Assembly (NCBI GenBank): GCA_947498985.1
Contig: CANMMF010000002.1
Coordinates: 310,001-374,000, forward strand
From: an uncultured Paracoccaceae bacterium
GTDB lineage: Bacteria; Pseudomonadota; Alphaproteobacteria; Rhodobacterales; Rhodobacteraceae
Length of the DNA: 64,000 nt
Direction of reading: 5' to 3'
How positions within the stretch are numbered: the first letter of the stretch is position 1; every line of letters begins with the position of its first letter. The position numbers were made by a program, and so were the translations under genes. Of the stretch, positions 1 through 8,631 are shown one piece after another. The notes beneath the pieces were generated by a model. The model had not been told where the DNA came from, searched no databases, and saw only the letters and a program-made list of their open reading frames with translations.

Positions 1-2210
1 ATCTGGATGCCGTATTTATCCATCAGGATCTTGGTCTTGAACGTGTCGCCGTCCCAGCCCGTGCCGCCCACAGCGAGCGTGATCCGCGTCGGATCGAGCA
101 CAAATTCGTCGCTGTCCCAGATCTCCCACTTGTCCGACCAGCCGTGATCGGGATCGTAATAGGCCTCGACCCCGCTTTCGCGATACTGCTCGGGGATCAT
201 GTCGCCGGCGGTCAGAATGCGGAAATACTTCTTCAGCAGCGGATGCGTCATGATCGCCCGGCGCAGCGCCATGGCGCTTTCCACCTGCCGCTGCACAAAT
301 TCAAAGCCTTCCAGCTCGACCTGCCGCCGCCCCACATCAAGAGAGGCAATAATCTGGTAGTTCGGGCTGGTCGAGGTATGCGTCATGTAGGCTTCGTGGA
401 AGGCCTGTTCGACCTCTCCCTTGAAGTCCTGATCGTTGACGTGGATCATCGAGCCTTGCCGCAGCGAGGTCAGCGTCTTGTGCGTCGATTGCGTCGAATA
501 GACCCGCACGCGCGCATCCGGCGGCGGCACCAGACGGGTCTTCAGCATCGTCTCCTCGTCCGCGTCCTTGAGCGCCTCCTGCTGCTCTTTCCAGGCCTTT
601 TCCGCCTCCGGCGTGCGCAGGGTTTCCCGCAGGGTGTTGGCCACGGCCATGCCGGTGCGCTGCCTGTAGGTCGGCCCGAACCGGGCAAAGGCGAACCACG
701 CCTCGTCCCAGAGGAAAATCAGGTCCTTCTTGATCGCGAGGCATTCTTCCATCACGCGCCGCACGTTGTAGACCAGCCCGTCAAAGGTGCAGTTGGTCAG
801 CAACACCATGCGCACGCGATCAAGCTTGCCTTCGGCCTTGAGCTTCAGCAGCGCGTGCTTGATCTCCGAGGTCGGAACAGCGCCATACATCGAATATTCA
901 TGCAGCGGGTAGCTGTCCATGTAGACCACGCTCGCGCCCGACAGAACCATGCCGTAATGGTGCGACTTGTGGCAGTCCCGGTCGACAAGAACGATATCGC
1001 CGGGCCGCACCACCGATTGCACCACGATCTTGTTGCAGGTCGAGGTGCCGTTGGTGGCAAAGAACGTATGTTTCGATCCGAACGCCCGCGCGGCCAGCTC
1101 CTGCGCTTCCTTGATCGGCCCGCGCGGCTCCAGCAGACTGTCGAGCCCCCCGGATGTCGCCGAGGTCTCTGCCAGAAAGATGTTGGAGCCGTAAAACGCC
1201 CCCATGTCCTGGATCCAGTGCGAACGCGAGATCGACTTGCCGCGGCTGATCGGCATCGCGTGGAAGACGCCGGTGGGCTGCTTGGAATATTCCTTGAGCG
1301 CGGTGAAGAACGGCGTCTTGTAGCGCCGCCCGACGCCGCGGATGATGTTGAGATGCAGCTCCAGAAAGTCTTCCTGGTTGTAGAACACCCGGCGGCAGCG
1401 CCCGAGGTCGCGCCCCGCGATATCCTCGGCGGAGCGGTCGGTCACCAGATAGGCGTCAAGCTCGGGCCGTACCTTGGCAATCAGGCGGCAGGCTTCGGGC
1501 CCGTATTCGCCAGGCTCGATCCCGTCCACATCCTCATCCGCCGCGACGCGGTTGAGATACTGGTTGATGATCGGGAACTCGTTTTTCGATTTCAGCGTGA
1601 GGCCGGGGCGCACAACCACGGCCTGAACATTGTGATTGAACAGGATCGCGATCAGCGCGTCTTCAAGCGACGGCACGATCACCGGCTCGTAGATGAAGGG
1701 ATCTTCGGGCCGCCGCATGCGCAGCAGGTTCTGGCGCAGGAATTTTTCCTGCTGCTCGGACACGTCGTCGACCACCAGCACCTCGAAATAGGGCCGCCCG
1801 AGCGCGCGCGCCTCCACCGAGACCGAGGCTTCGTCCTCGTAATCCTCGTTGTCGATTTCCGTCGAGCCGAGCGGGATCGTCCGCCGCCGGTAGGCGCCGG
1901 AGCCAAGCGCCCGCGCGATGCGCCGCACCGAGACCGACAGATCCTCGATATTGCCGTGGCTCAGCAACCGGCGCATATGCTCGAACGCATGCGCGCCGGG
2001 AAAGGCCCAATAGGTCTCGATCGGCTCAAGCGCCTCGAACAGCTTCTCGGCCTGCGCCAGAAGCTTCTTGCCCTGCCGGCTGGTCGCCCCGTGCAGATGC
2101 AGCCCTTCGGCCGCCTCGCGCAGCGCACTCCAGCGATCCGACCGCAACTGCGTGGCGCTGTAATACTCCCGGATCGACGACAGTTTGTCTCCGCTGGCAT
2201 GAAGGTTCAT
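1..2210 (-). CDS. Orn/Lys/Arg decarboxylase family protein (partial, C-terminus off the window)
   Basis: PLP-dependent fold-type I basic amino acid decarboxylase, probably making a diamine or agmatine from lysine, ornithine or arginine; the substrate cannot be told. 736 residues are visible and there is no stop before the window edge. The PLP Schiff-base lysine is in STHKTL at about residue 578. In E. coli LdcI and AdiA this lysine is at about 367-386, so there is an N-terminal extension of roughly 200 residues, including a receiver-like wing region with the segment EVLVVDDVSE near residue 140. The ATG at 2208-2210 is preceded by a strong AGGAGG. It lies 49 bp after the nitrilase-superfamily gene and is probably the last or near-last gene of the TRAP transporter operon. 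Confidence 0.88.
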   Translation of the reverse strand, partial: MNLHASGDKLSSIREYYSATQLRSDRWSALREAAEGLHLHGATSRQGKKLLAQAEKLFEALEPIETYWAFPGAHAFEHMRRLLSHGNIEDLSVSVRRIARALGSGAYRRRTIPLGSTEIDNEDYEDEASVSVEARALGRPYFEVLVVDDVSEQQEKFLRQNLLRMRRPEDPFIYEPVIVPSLEDALIAILFNHNVQAVVVRPGLTLKSKNEFPIINQYLNRVAADEDVDGIEPGEYGPEACRLIAKVRPELDAYLVTDRSAEDIAGRDLGRCRRVFYNQEDFLELHLNIIRGVGRRYKTPFFTALKEYSKQPTGVFHAMPISRGKSISRSHWIQDMGAFYGSNIFLAETSATSGGLDSLLEPRGPIKEAQELAARAFGSKHTFFATNGTSTCNKIVVQSVVRPGDIVLVDRDCHKSHHYGMVLSGASVVYMDSYPLHEYSMYGAVPTSEIKHALLKLKAEGKLDRVRMVLLTNCTFDGLVYNVRRVMEECLAIKKDLIFLWDEAWFAFARFGPTYRQRTGMAVANTLRETLRTPEAEKAWKEQQEALKDADEETMLKTRLVPPPDARVRVYSTQSTHKTLTSLRQGSMIHVNDQDFKGEVEQAFHEAYMTHTSTSPNYQIIASLDVGRRQVELEGFEFVQRQVESAMALRRAIMTHPLLKKYFRILTAGDMIPEQYRESGVEAYYDPDHGWSDKWEIWDSDEFVLDPTRITLAVGGTGWDGDTFKTKILMDKYGIQ

Positions 2211-2259
2211 ACCAATCCTCCTGTTGACGTGGCCCCGGGGCAGGTGAGCCTGTTTATTG

Positions 2260-3228
2260 TTATCCAAGCCCCGTCTTGCCGTGGAACACCGAGAAGTTCT
2301 TGGCTTCCACGCCAGGTGTTTCGACATAACCCAGCGCGGTGCGCGGATCGCGGACATCGAGCCCGCGGGCCGAGCCCTGCTTGGGTGTTGTCAGCGGCCC
2401 GAGCGTGTGCAGATAGGCATCCGCGCCGCTCTGGCGGTCATATGTGGTGAATTCGGCCTCGCGATCCCGGAAGCTCTTGAGCACCTGGCCCAGACCCTTG
2501 AGCCCGAACTCGCGCTGACGGCGGACCTGATCGAGGTCGATCTCGATGGGGAACATGTCCTCCTGCCCCGCCGACTGGTGCAGCACCAGCGCCGAGGGAT
2601 CGACAACCAGCGACCGGCCCACGCCACCCGCCGCCAGACCGTTCACGTCAAAGACATAGCACTGGAACTGCGCCGCGGTGGCGCGCGCGATGGCAATTTC
2701 GGCGTCGCGGTCGGTGGTGCCGGTCAGCACGGGGTGTAGCAAAACCTCCACACCCTGGCTGGTCAGTTGACGCGTGGTTTCGGGAAACCAGATGTCGTAA
2801 CAGATCGAAAGACCGAAGCGTCCGACCTCAGGCACGTCGAACACACAGAACTCCGTGCCCGCACTGATTCCGGCCTCATAAGGGCGGAACGGGAACATCT
2901 TGGAGTATTTCCTGATGATCTCGCCTTCGGGGTTGATCACCACCGAGGTGTTCAGGATCCGCCCGTCCTCGGTCTTTTCGAACATCGATCCGGGGATCAG
3001 CCAGATGCCGAAACGCTTGGCGTCTTCCTGGAACTGCTCGAGGGTATCGTTCGGAAAAGACTGGGCAAACTGATCAAGCGGACCGAAGGGGGCAAGCTCT
3101 GAAAAGAGCACCATCTGGGTCCACGGGAACCGCGCCATGAGAACTTCGATACGGTGCCGCATGGCGGGCACATTGGACTGCAAGGCGCCCACGTGCATCT
3201 GCACGCCGGCTATCGCAAAGGGGGTCAT
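2260..3228 (-). CDS. Carbon-nitrogen hydrolase (nitrilase superfamily amidase)
   Basis: 322 residues, the usual size for a single-domain nitrilase-superfamily amidohydrolase. The Glu-Lys-Cys triad is visible: E44 in SELAPFG, K110 in SKMFPF and C143 in SICYDIWFPE. The layout around the lysine (KMFPFRPYEAG) resembles aliphatic amidase or formamidase (AmiE/AmiF) more than N-carbamoylputrescine amidase, but the substrate is not certain. It should cleave a C-N bond in a small amide, releasing ammonia. It sits between a UspA gene and the decarboxylase on the same strand, so a link to amine or amide catabolism is inferred. GGAG lies about 10 nt before the ATG. Confidence 0.85.
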   Translation of the reverse strand: MTPFAIAGVQMHVGALQSNVPAMRHRIEVLMARFPWTQMVLFSELAPFGPLDQFAQSFPNDTLEQFQEDAKRFGIWLIPGSMFEKTEDGRILNTSVVINPEGEIIRKYSKMFPFRPYEAGISAGTEFCVFDVPEVGRFGLSICYDIWFPETTRQLTSQGVEVLLHPVLTGTTDRDAEIAIARATAAQFQCYVFDVNGLAAGGVGRSLVVDPSALVLHQSAGQEDMFPIEIDLDQVRRQREFGLKGLGQVLKSFRDREAEFTTYDRQSGADAYLHTLGPLTTPKQGSARGLDVRDPRTALGYVETPGVEAKNFSVFHGKTGLG

Positions 3229-3316
3229 TGGGGTGTTGTCTCCAAAAGGAATGACTGCTCACCCCAGATCGTCCACAAACCGCGGGAAGTTGCAAGATGC
3301 CGCGGTGCAGCAGCCA

Positions 3317-3742
3317 TCAGCGGACCACCAGCACGGGCCGCTGCGCATGGTGCACAACCTTGTCCGCGTTCGACCCCACCAGGAAGGTGCGCAGCTCGTT
3401 GGGCGGGTGCGAGGCCATGACGATCATGTCGGCATTGACCTCGTCCGCGGCGACCAGCACATGTTCGGGCACATGGCCGTGATGCACAAGCGCCTTGGCC
3501 GTCACCCCTTTGGGCACTTCCTTGTCGATGAACGCCTCCAGATCGGTCTGCATGCGCCTCAGCGCGCTTTCCTCGAAACCGGGCGGCAGGTAGGACGCGA
3601 TCATCGATGCGCCCAGATCATGCACAATCCCGAGGACATGCAGCGTGCCGTTGCTGCCGGCCATTCTGACCGCCATCGGCAGCGCCTTTTCCCAGGATCC
3701 CGGGTGGCTCAGTTCGATAGGCAGAAGAATGTTTGCAAACAT
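3317..3742 (-). CDS. Universal stress protein (UspA family), TRAP-associated
   Basis: 141 residues from the ATG at 3742, which has GGAGAT upstream. An in-frame earlier start would overlap the permease gene and lacks this site. The fold is a single UspA alpha/beta domain ending in the typical VVHHAQRPVLVV strand. The usual nucleotide motif (G-2x-G-9x-G-S/T) is only partly kept: the first glycines are replaced (ASHPPNEL) while the final GS remains, so ATP binding is doubtful. It begins 13 bp after the TRAP permease stop. A UspA protein encoded with a TRAP transporter is known from the Halomonas ectoine transporter (TeaD), where it tunes uptake; the same role is inferred here. Confidence 0.88.
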   Translation of the reverse strand: MFANILLPIELSHPGSWEKALPMAVRMAGSNGTLHVLGIVHDLGASMIASYLPPGFEESALRRMQTDLEAFIDKEVPKGVTAKALVHHGHVPEHVLVAADEVNADMIVMASHPPNELRTFLVGSNADKVVHHAQRPVLVVR

Positions 3743-3755
3743 CTCGACATCTCCT

Positions 3756-6518
3756 TTACGCGGTTGCCGCAGCCGAGCGGCGCGCCGCGCGCCCCCGCTG
3801 CATGAAGACCACAAGCGCCAGAAGCAGCAGCGCCGGGATGAACATCAGGTATTTCGACGGTTGCGATTGCGGCGTCTGCACCTTGACGATCTCCTGATCC
3901 CAATCGAGCCCGGCCTCCTGCGCCACGCTGCCGAAGGCCACGTTGTCGATGACGACCTTGTCACCGTTCTCGATGGTCTCGACCCCGGTCGCCAGCAACC
4001 TGTCGGCGCCGGTCTCGCCTTCCATGACGGGCAGAAGCGCGTAGAAGGTCACCGGCTCGCCCACCGCGTTGAGGCCGCTGACGGTCACGCGGAAATCCTC
4101 TCCGACCGTCGCATCCGCCAACGCCTCTTCCAGCTGCGCGGGCTCAACCGTCTTGAAGGGCGAGGCCAACATGTCCATCCAGAACCCCGGTCGGAACAGC
4201 GTGAAAGCGATGAGCAGCAGCAGCACCGTCTCGTGGATCTGGTTGCGTGTCAGGAACCAGCCCTGCGTCGCCGCCGCAAATAGCAGCATCGCGATGGTCG
4301 CGGTTATGAAGACAAATATGCCTTGTATCCACGTCACATCGATCAGCAGCAGGTCGGTGTTGAAGATGAACAGGAACGGCAGCGCCGCGGTCCGCAGGCT
4401 GTAGAAGAACGCCACGACACCTGTCTTGATCGGATCGCCCCCGGACACGGCAGCGGCCGCAAAGCTCGCCAGCCCCACCGGTGGCGTCACATCCGCCATG
4501 ATGCCGAAGTAGAAGACGAAGAGGTGCACCGCGATCAGCGGCACGATCAGCCCGTTCTGCTGGCCCAGCGTCACGATCACCGGCGCGAGCAGGGCCGAGA
4601 CCACAATATAGTTGGCCGTGGTCGGCAGGCCCATGCCGAGGATCAGCGACAGCACCGCTGTCAGCGCGAGGATGGCCAGGATGTTGCCGCCCGAGAGAAC
4701 CTCGACCACATCCGCCAGCGCCGAGCCGACGCCGGTCTGGCTGACCGCGCCGACGATGATACCCGCCGTCGCCGTGGCGATGCCGATGCCGATCATGTTG
4801 CGCGCACCGGCCACCAGCCCTTCGAGCAGGTCGAGGAAGCCGTTGCGCACCTCTGACCCGATATCCTGCTTGCGCATGATGGCCAGAAGCGGTCGCTGGG
4901 TGACAAGGATGAAGATCATGAAGGCCGCCGCCCAGAAGGCCGAGAGGCCGGGGCTCAGGCGATCCACCATCAGCGCCCAGACAAGCACCACCACCGGCAG
5001 CAGGAAGTGCAGACCGGAACGGATGGTCGGGCCGGGCAGCGGCAGCGCTGTGACCGGCTCATCCGGATCCTGCATTTTCGGCGGCGTCTCTTTAGAAGCC
5101 ACGTAGAGCAGGCCCAGATAGACCACCGTCAGGAAGGCGAAGACCACGTAGCCCGCAGCCGATCCAAAGGCCGGACGAATCCAGCCCATGAGGTAGTAGA
5201 CCGCAAAGCTGAGCGCGCAGATCACCGCGACGGTGAAGGCAAGGCTCAGCAGCCATGCGACCCAGGGCTTGGGTGTGTAGGCGCGGGGCAGACCTTCCAT
5301 CCCGGCCTTGGAGGCCTCGAGATGCACGATGTAGACCAGCGCGATGTAGGAGATGACAGCAGGCACAAAGGCGTGCTTGACCACGTCGAAATAGGGAATG
5401 CCCACATATTCGACCATCAGGAACGCCGCGGCGCCCATGACCGGCGGCATGATCTGGCCGTTGACCGAAGAGGCGACCTCGACCGCGCCCGCCTTTTCCG
5501 ACGAAAAGCCCACCTTCTTCATCAGCGGAATGGTGAATGTGCCGGTTGTCACGACATTGGCGATGGACGAGCCCGAGATCAGGCCGGTCATGGCCGAGGA
5601 GACAACCGCCGCCTTGGCCGGGCCGCCCCGCATGTGGCCCATCAGCGAAAACGCCACCTGGATGAAGTAATTGCCCGCGCCCGCGCGATCCAGCAGCGAG
5701 CCGAAGAGCACGAAGAGGAACACGAAAGAGGTCGAAACCCCCAGCGCGATGCCGAAGACACCTTCGGTGGTGATCCACTGGTGGTTCACAACCTCGCTGA
5801 GGTTGTTGCCCTTATGGGCGATGATCGACGGCATGTAGGGGCCGAGGAACGTATAGACGAGGAAGATCGAGGCCACGATCATCAGCGCCGGTCCGAGCGA
5901 ACGGCGCGTGGCCTCCAGCAAGAGCAGGATACCGATCACGGCAACAACGTAGTCCTGAAGGATCGGCGCGCCGACGCGCTGCGCGATTCCGTCATAAAAG
6001 ACATAGAGATAAAGCGCGGCCAGCGCGCCGAAGATCGCAAGACCCCATTCCCAGAACGGGATGTGATCCTTTGGAGAGCCAAGCAGAACCGCCGCGATCA
6101 GCGCGATCGCCGGGATCGGGATCCACCAGACCGGCACGCCTTCCTTGGCGCCATACATGAAGAGGCCGGTGAGCACGATGGGCACGATCAGCGCCAGCCC
6201 CAGCTGCACCGGGCTGCGCGCCGCGGGATAGGCGGCAAAGGCCAGAAACAGGGCGAATGCGAGGTGGAAGGACCGCGCCTCGGTGTCGTTGAAGACGCCC
6301 CAGCCCACGATGAACGGGATCGGCGATGCAATCCACAGCTGGAACAGCGACCAGACCAGCGCCACGACGAGGATCAGAACCCCGACCGGCCCGGCCGGAG
6401 ATCGGCCACCGGTGTCGGAGGATGCGACCAGTTCATCAAGTTCGGATTGGCTCAAGCCCCCTTTGCCCGAGGCTTCGTTCTCGACGGCGGCAGATTGAAA
6501 CTGCTTGTCATCACTCAT
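3756..6518 (-). CDS. TRAP transporter, fused 4TM/12TM permease, TAXI family (DctQM-like)
   Basis: 920 residues, far longer than DctM alone. The small (DctQ-like) and large (DctM-like) membrane subunits are fused, as is usual for TAXI-type TRAP systems, so no separate DctQ gene is expected. Many hydrophobic segments cover residues 40-760; the conserved ILGMGLPTTANYIV region is present around residue 630. After the DctM part there is a soluble stretch of about 120 residues and a last membrane helix (YLMFIPALLLLALVVFM), the DUF3394-type C-terminal extension. It works with the solute receptor encoded directly upstream to import a small organic acid or amino-acid-like solute, driven by an ion gradient. 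Confidence 0.93.
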   Translation of the reverse strand: MSDDKQFQSAAVENEASGKGGLSQSELDELVASSDTGGRSPAGPVGVLILVVALVWSLFQLWIASPIPFIVGWGVFNDTEARSFHLAFALFLAFAAYPAARSPVQLGLALIVPIVLTGLFMYGAKEGVPVWWIPIPAIALIAAVLLGSPKDHIPFWEWGLAIFGALAALYLYVFYDGIAQRVGAPILQDYVVAVIGILLLLEATRRSLGPALMIVASIFLVYTFLGPYMPSIIAHKGNNLSEVVNHQWITTEGVFGIALGVSTSFVFLFVLFGSLLDRAGAGNYFIQVAFSLMGHMRGGPAKAAVVSSAMTGLISGSSIANVVTTGTFTIPLMKKVGFSSEKAGAVEVASSVNGQIMPPVMGAAAFLMVEYVGIPYFDVVKHAFVPAVISYIALVYIVHLEASKAGMEGLPRAYTPKPWVAWLLSLAFTVAVICALSFAVYYLMGWIRPAFGSAAGYVVFAFLTVVYLGLLYVASKETPPKMQDPDEPVTALPLPGPTIRSGLHFLLPVVVLVWALMVDRLSPGLSAFWAAAFMIFILVTQRPLLAIMRKQDIGSEVRNGFLDLLEGLVAGARNMIGIGIATATAGIIVGAVSQTGVGSALADVVEVLSGGNILAILALTAVLSLILGMGLPTTANYIVVSALLAPVIVTLGQQNGLIVPLIAVHLFVFYFGIMADVTPPVGLASFAAAAVSGGDPIKTGVVAFFYSLRTAALPFLFIFNTDLLLIDVTWIQGIFVFITATIAMLLFAAATQGWFLTRNQIHETVLLLLIAFTLFRPGFWMDMLASPFKTVEPAQLEEALADATVGEDFRVTVSGLNAVGEPVTFYALLPVMEGETGADRLLATGVETIENGDKVVIDNVAFGSVAQEAGLDWDQEIVKVQTPQSQPSKYLMFIPALLLLALVVFMQRGRAARRSAAATA

Positions 6519-6638
6519 GGCTCTGTCCCTGCTGATAGTGGAGAGCTCTGCCGCGGTTTTTGTCTGATTTTAGCGGTTTAGAGCGGTAGAGGCGGCCCCG
6601 TCAGTCGCGGAGCCGCCAATCGTAGTCACGTCAGAGGA

Positions 6639-7601
6639 TCACTCGATCCAGCCGCGCTCTTTGTAGTACTTCTCTGCACCGGGGTGCAGCGGCGCGCTCA
6701 GACCGCCCGAGATCATCTCTTCCTCGGTCAAGTTGGCGAAAGCCGGGTGCAGACCCTTGAAGCGGTCGAAATTCTCGAAGACAGCCGACACAACGGTGTA
6801 GACAACGTCATCCGGAACATCCGACGAGGTCACGAAGGTGGCCTTCACGCCAAAGGTGGTGACGTCGTCGTCATTGCCCTTGTAGAGACCGCCCGGGATC
6901 GTCGCCTTGGCGTAGTAGGGGTTGTCGTTGACCAGCGTGTCGATGGCGTCACCGGTGACATTGACCAGACGCGCGTCCACGGTCGACGTCGCTTCCTGGA
7001 TGGAGCCGTTGGGGTGACCGACGGTGTAGATGATCGCATCCACCTTGTTGTCGCCCAGCGCGGCGGACTGTTCTGCCGGCTTCAGCTCGGAGGCGAGTGC
7101 GAAATCGCCATCCGACTTGCCCATCGCGCCCAGCACGACGTCCATCGTTGCCCGCTGACCGGAGCCCGGGTTGCCGACATTCACGCGCTTGCCGAAGAGA
7201 TCGTCGAAATTCTCGATCCCCGCATCGGCGCGTGCCACGACGGTGAAGGGCTCACCATGCACCGAAAAGACCGCGCGCAGCTTGTCGAACGCATCGCCTT
7301 CGAACTGCGAGGAGCCGTTATAGGCGTGGTACTGCCAGTCGGACTGGGCCACCCCCATGTCCATGTCACCGGCCTTGATCGCGTTGATGTTGGCGATGGA
7401 GCCGCCGGTCGACGGCGCGGTGCATTTCAGGTTGTGATCCGCGGTTCCGCGGTTGACGAGACGGCAGATCGACTGTCCCACCACGAAGTAGACGCCGGTC
7501 TGGCCGCCGGTTCCGATGGTGATGAAACGCTCCTGTGCAGCGGCGACGGTGCCGGTACAGGCCAGTGCTGCGGCAAATGCCGCTTTGGTTATGATATTCA
7601 T
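6639..7601 (-). CDS. TAXI family TRAP transporter solute-binding protein
   Basis: 320 residues with a Sec signal peptide (about residues 1-22, cleavage near AAAQE). The mature protein begins FITIGTGGQTGVYF, the hallmark start of TAXI receptors. It binds the substrate in the periplasm and delivers it to the fused permease encoded 120 bp downstream. TAXI receptors are known for glutamate/glutamine and other organic acids, but this sequence does not reveal the ligand. The ATG at 7601 follows AGGGAGTAAGC. The 250 bp before the gene contain two perfect inverted repeats that could be regulator sites. Confidence 0.94.
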   Translation of the reverse strand: MNIITKAAFAAALACTGTVAAAQERFITIGTGGQTGVYFVVGQSICRLVNRGTADHNLKCTAPSTGGSIANINAIKAGDMDMGVAQSDWQYHAYNGSSQFEGDAFDKLRAVFSVHGEPFTVVARADAGIENFDDLFGKRVNVGNPGSGQRATMDVVLGAMGKSDGDFALASELKPAEQSAALGDNKVDAIIYTVGHPNGSIQEATSTVDARLVNVTGDAIDTLVNDNPYYAKATIPGGLYKGNDDDVTTFGVKATFVTSSDVPDDVVYTVVSAVFENFDRFKGLHPAFANLTEEEMISGGLSAPLHPGAEKYYKERGWIE

Positions 7602-7852
7602 GCTTACTCCCTTGTTGCGCTTTGTTTTTCGAGTCGTTGCTCAAGCGCTGCTTGTTGTTTCAGGCTAACAGCTTCGCTTTCCGGATCAACCGGGTTTTTG
7701 GTCCTGCGAATTGATACACAATTCGCCTTCTCTCTAACGCGATCAAAATGATCTGGTTCCAACTGTCTCCGTAAGCAGCTGATTACAAACGATAGTTTCA
7801 CGCCCTCGTGGTGCCTGACCCGCCCGTTGCTCAGAGCGGATGATGTACAAAA
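7602..7852. promoter_or_regulatory. Regulatory region of the TAXI-TRAP operon with two inverted repeats
   Basis: 251 bp between the XRE/cupin gene and the solute receptor gene. It holds a perfect 8-bp inverted repeat GCGAATTG / CAATTCGC with a 5-nt spacer (7706-7726) and a second, GATCA-AAA-TGATC (7741-7753). Neither is followed by a T-run, so they look like protein-binding sites rather than terminators. They lie about 105-150 bp upstream of the receptor start codon. No convincing -35/-10 pair could be fixed. Confidence 0.45.
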
Positions 7853-8422
7853 TCAAAAACTTGGCGGTGTACACGCACTAACTATGACACATCGCGATTC
7901 GCCGATATTGCGAAAGCGATGCGGCAGGCGACTGTCGAAAAGATAGCCGTCCCCGGGATTGAGAACGCGCACCTGATCGGCCACCGTGACCTCGATGATC
8001 CCCTCGATGACAACGCCCGCTTCCTCGCCGTCATGGCTCAGATGATCCGGGCCGGTATCCGCGCCGGGCGGGTAGGATTCGTGCAGGACCTGCAGCGAAT
8101 GCCGGGCCGCATCGCCGAGCTGGCGCAGCGACACCCGCGATGCGCCCACACCCAGCCCCACCTCCTGCGGCGACAGTTCGACAAACTCGTCGCTGCCGTA
8201 GAAATACTTGGGCTCACCCGCCTCCTCGACCTCGGAAAAGAACTCCGACATGGTCATCGGGATGGCGTCCAGCAGTGCCTTGAGAGATGAAACCGACGGG
8301 CTCGACTTGTTCTGCTCGATGAGCGAGATCGCAGCACCGGTCAGCCCCGCGCGCCCCGCCAGATCGCGCTGCGACAGGCTGCGGGCCTCACGCACCGCCC
8401 TCAATCTGCCGCCGATATCCAT
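7853..8422 (-). CDS. XRE family transcriptional regulator with cupin domain (PuuR-like)
   Basis: 189 residues from the ATG at 8422 (MDIGGRLR), the usual start of this family; an upstream in-frame start would run into the promoter. The N-terminal XRE helix-turn-helix is at about residues 5-60 (LSQRDLAGRAGLTGAAISLIE) and a cupin ligand domain at about 110-188. The family controls putrescine, amino acid and osmolyte catabolism (PuuR is the model). It lies between the TRAP operon, read in the same direction, and the divergent gabT-like gene, so it probably controls both sides in response to the imported amine or amino acid. A palindrome overlapping its own -10 suggests autoregulation. Confidence 0.9.
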   Translation of the reverse strand: MDIGGRLRAVREARSLSQRDLAGRAGLTGAAISLIEQNKSSPSVSSLKALLDAIPMTMSEFFSEVEEAGEPKYFYGSDEFVELSPQEVGLGVGASRVSLRQLGDAARHSLQVLHESYPPGADTGPDHLSHDGEEAGVVIEGIIEVTVADQVRVLNPGDGYLFDSRLPHRFRNIGESRCVIVSACTPPSF

Positions 8423-8447
8423 CCAGATCCGCCTCTTGCTTTCCGTT

Positions 8448-8482
8448 AAATATATTTGACAGACTTGTGACGCAAAGGTCAA
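8448..8482 (-). promoter_or_regulatory. Candidate XRE/cupin promoter with overlapping operator palindrome
   Basis: On the minus strand TTGACC (8482-8477) is followed after 17 bp by TCAAAT (8459-8454), a plausible sigma-70 promoter 32 bp before the regulator start. The -10 overlaps a perfect AT-only palindrome AAATATATTT (8448-8457), unusual in this GC-rich region and similar in style to PuuR-type operators. Autoregulation is inferred. Confidence 0.5.
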
Positions 8483-8567
8483 GCCTGCTCAATCCATTGA
8501 AACAGAATATCTTTTTCGCACAGTTTTGAGGCAGATCAGCGCCATCGTGCTGACGCACTGAATCTCA

Positions 8568-8597
8568 TTGACAATAAAACTAAGCGCGACGTAAATA
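8568..8597 (+). promoter_or_regulatory. Candidate promoter of the gabT-like gene
   Basis: A perfect -35 TTGACA (8568-8573) is followed after 18 bp by a weak -10 TAAATA (8592-8597), 35 bp before the ATG. The ribosome binding site AGGAGAG (8620-8626) is well placed. The AT-rich patch around the -10 could also hold a regulator site. Confidence 0.5.
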
Positions 8598-8631
8598 TTC
8601 TGAGCAATCACATGCCGACAGGAGAGACGCC

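Noticed and set aside
144-2450. Plus-strand open frame of 768 codons
   Set aside because: It is antisense to the decarboxylase, has no family motif, is rich in Arg, His and Gln, and arises from high GC. The minus-strand reading has clear PLP motifs.
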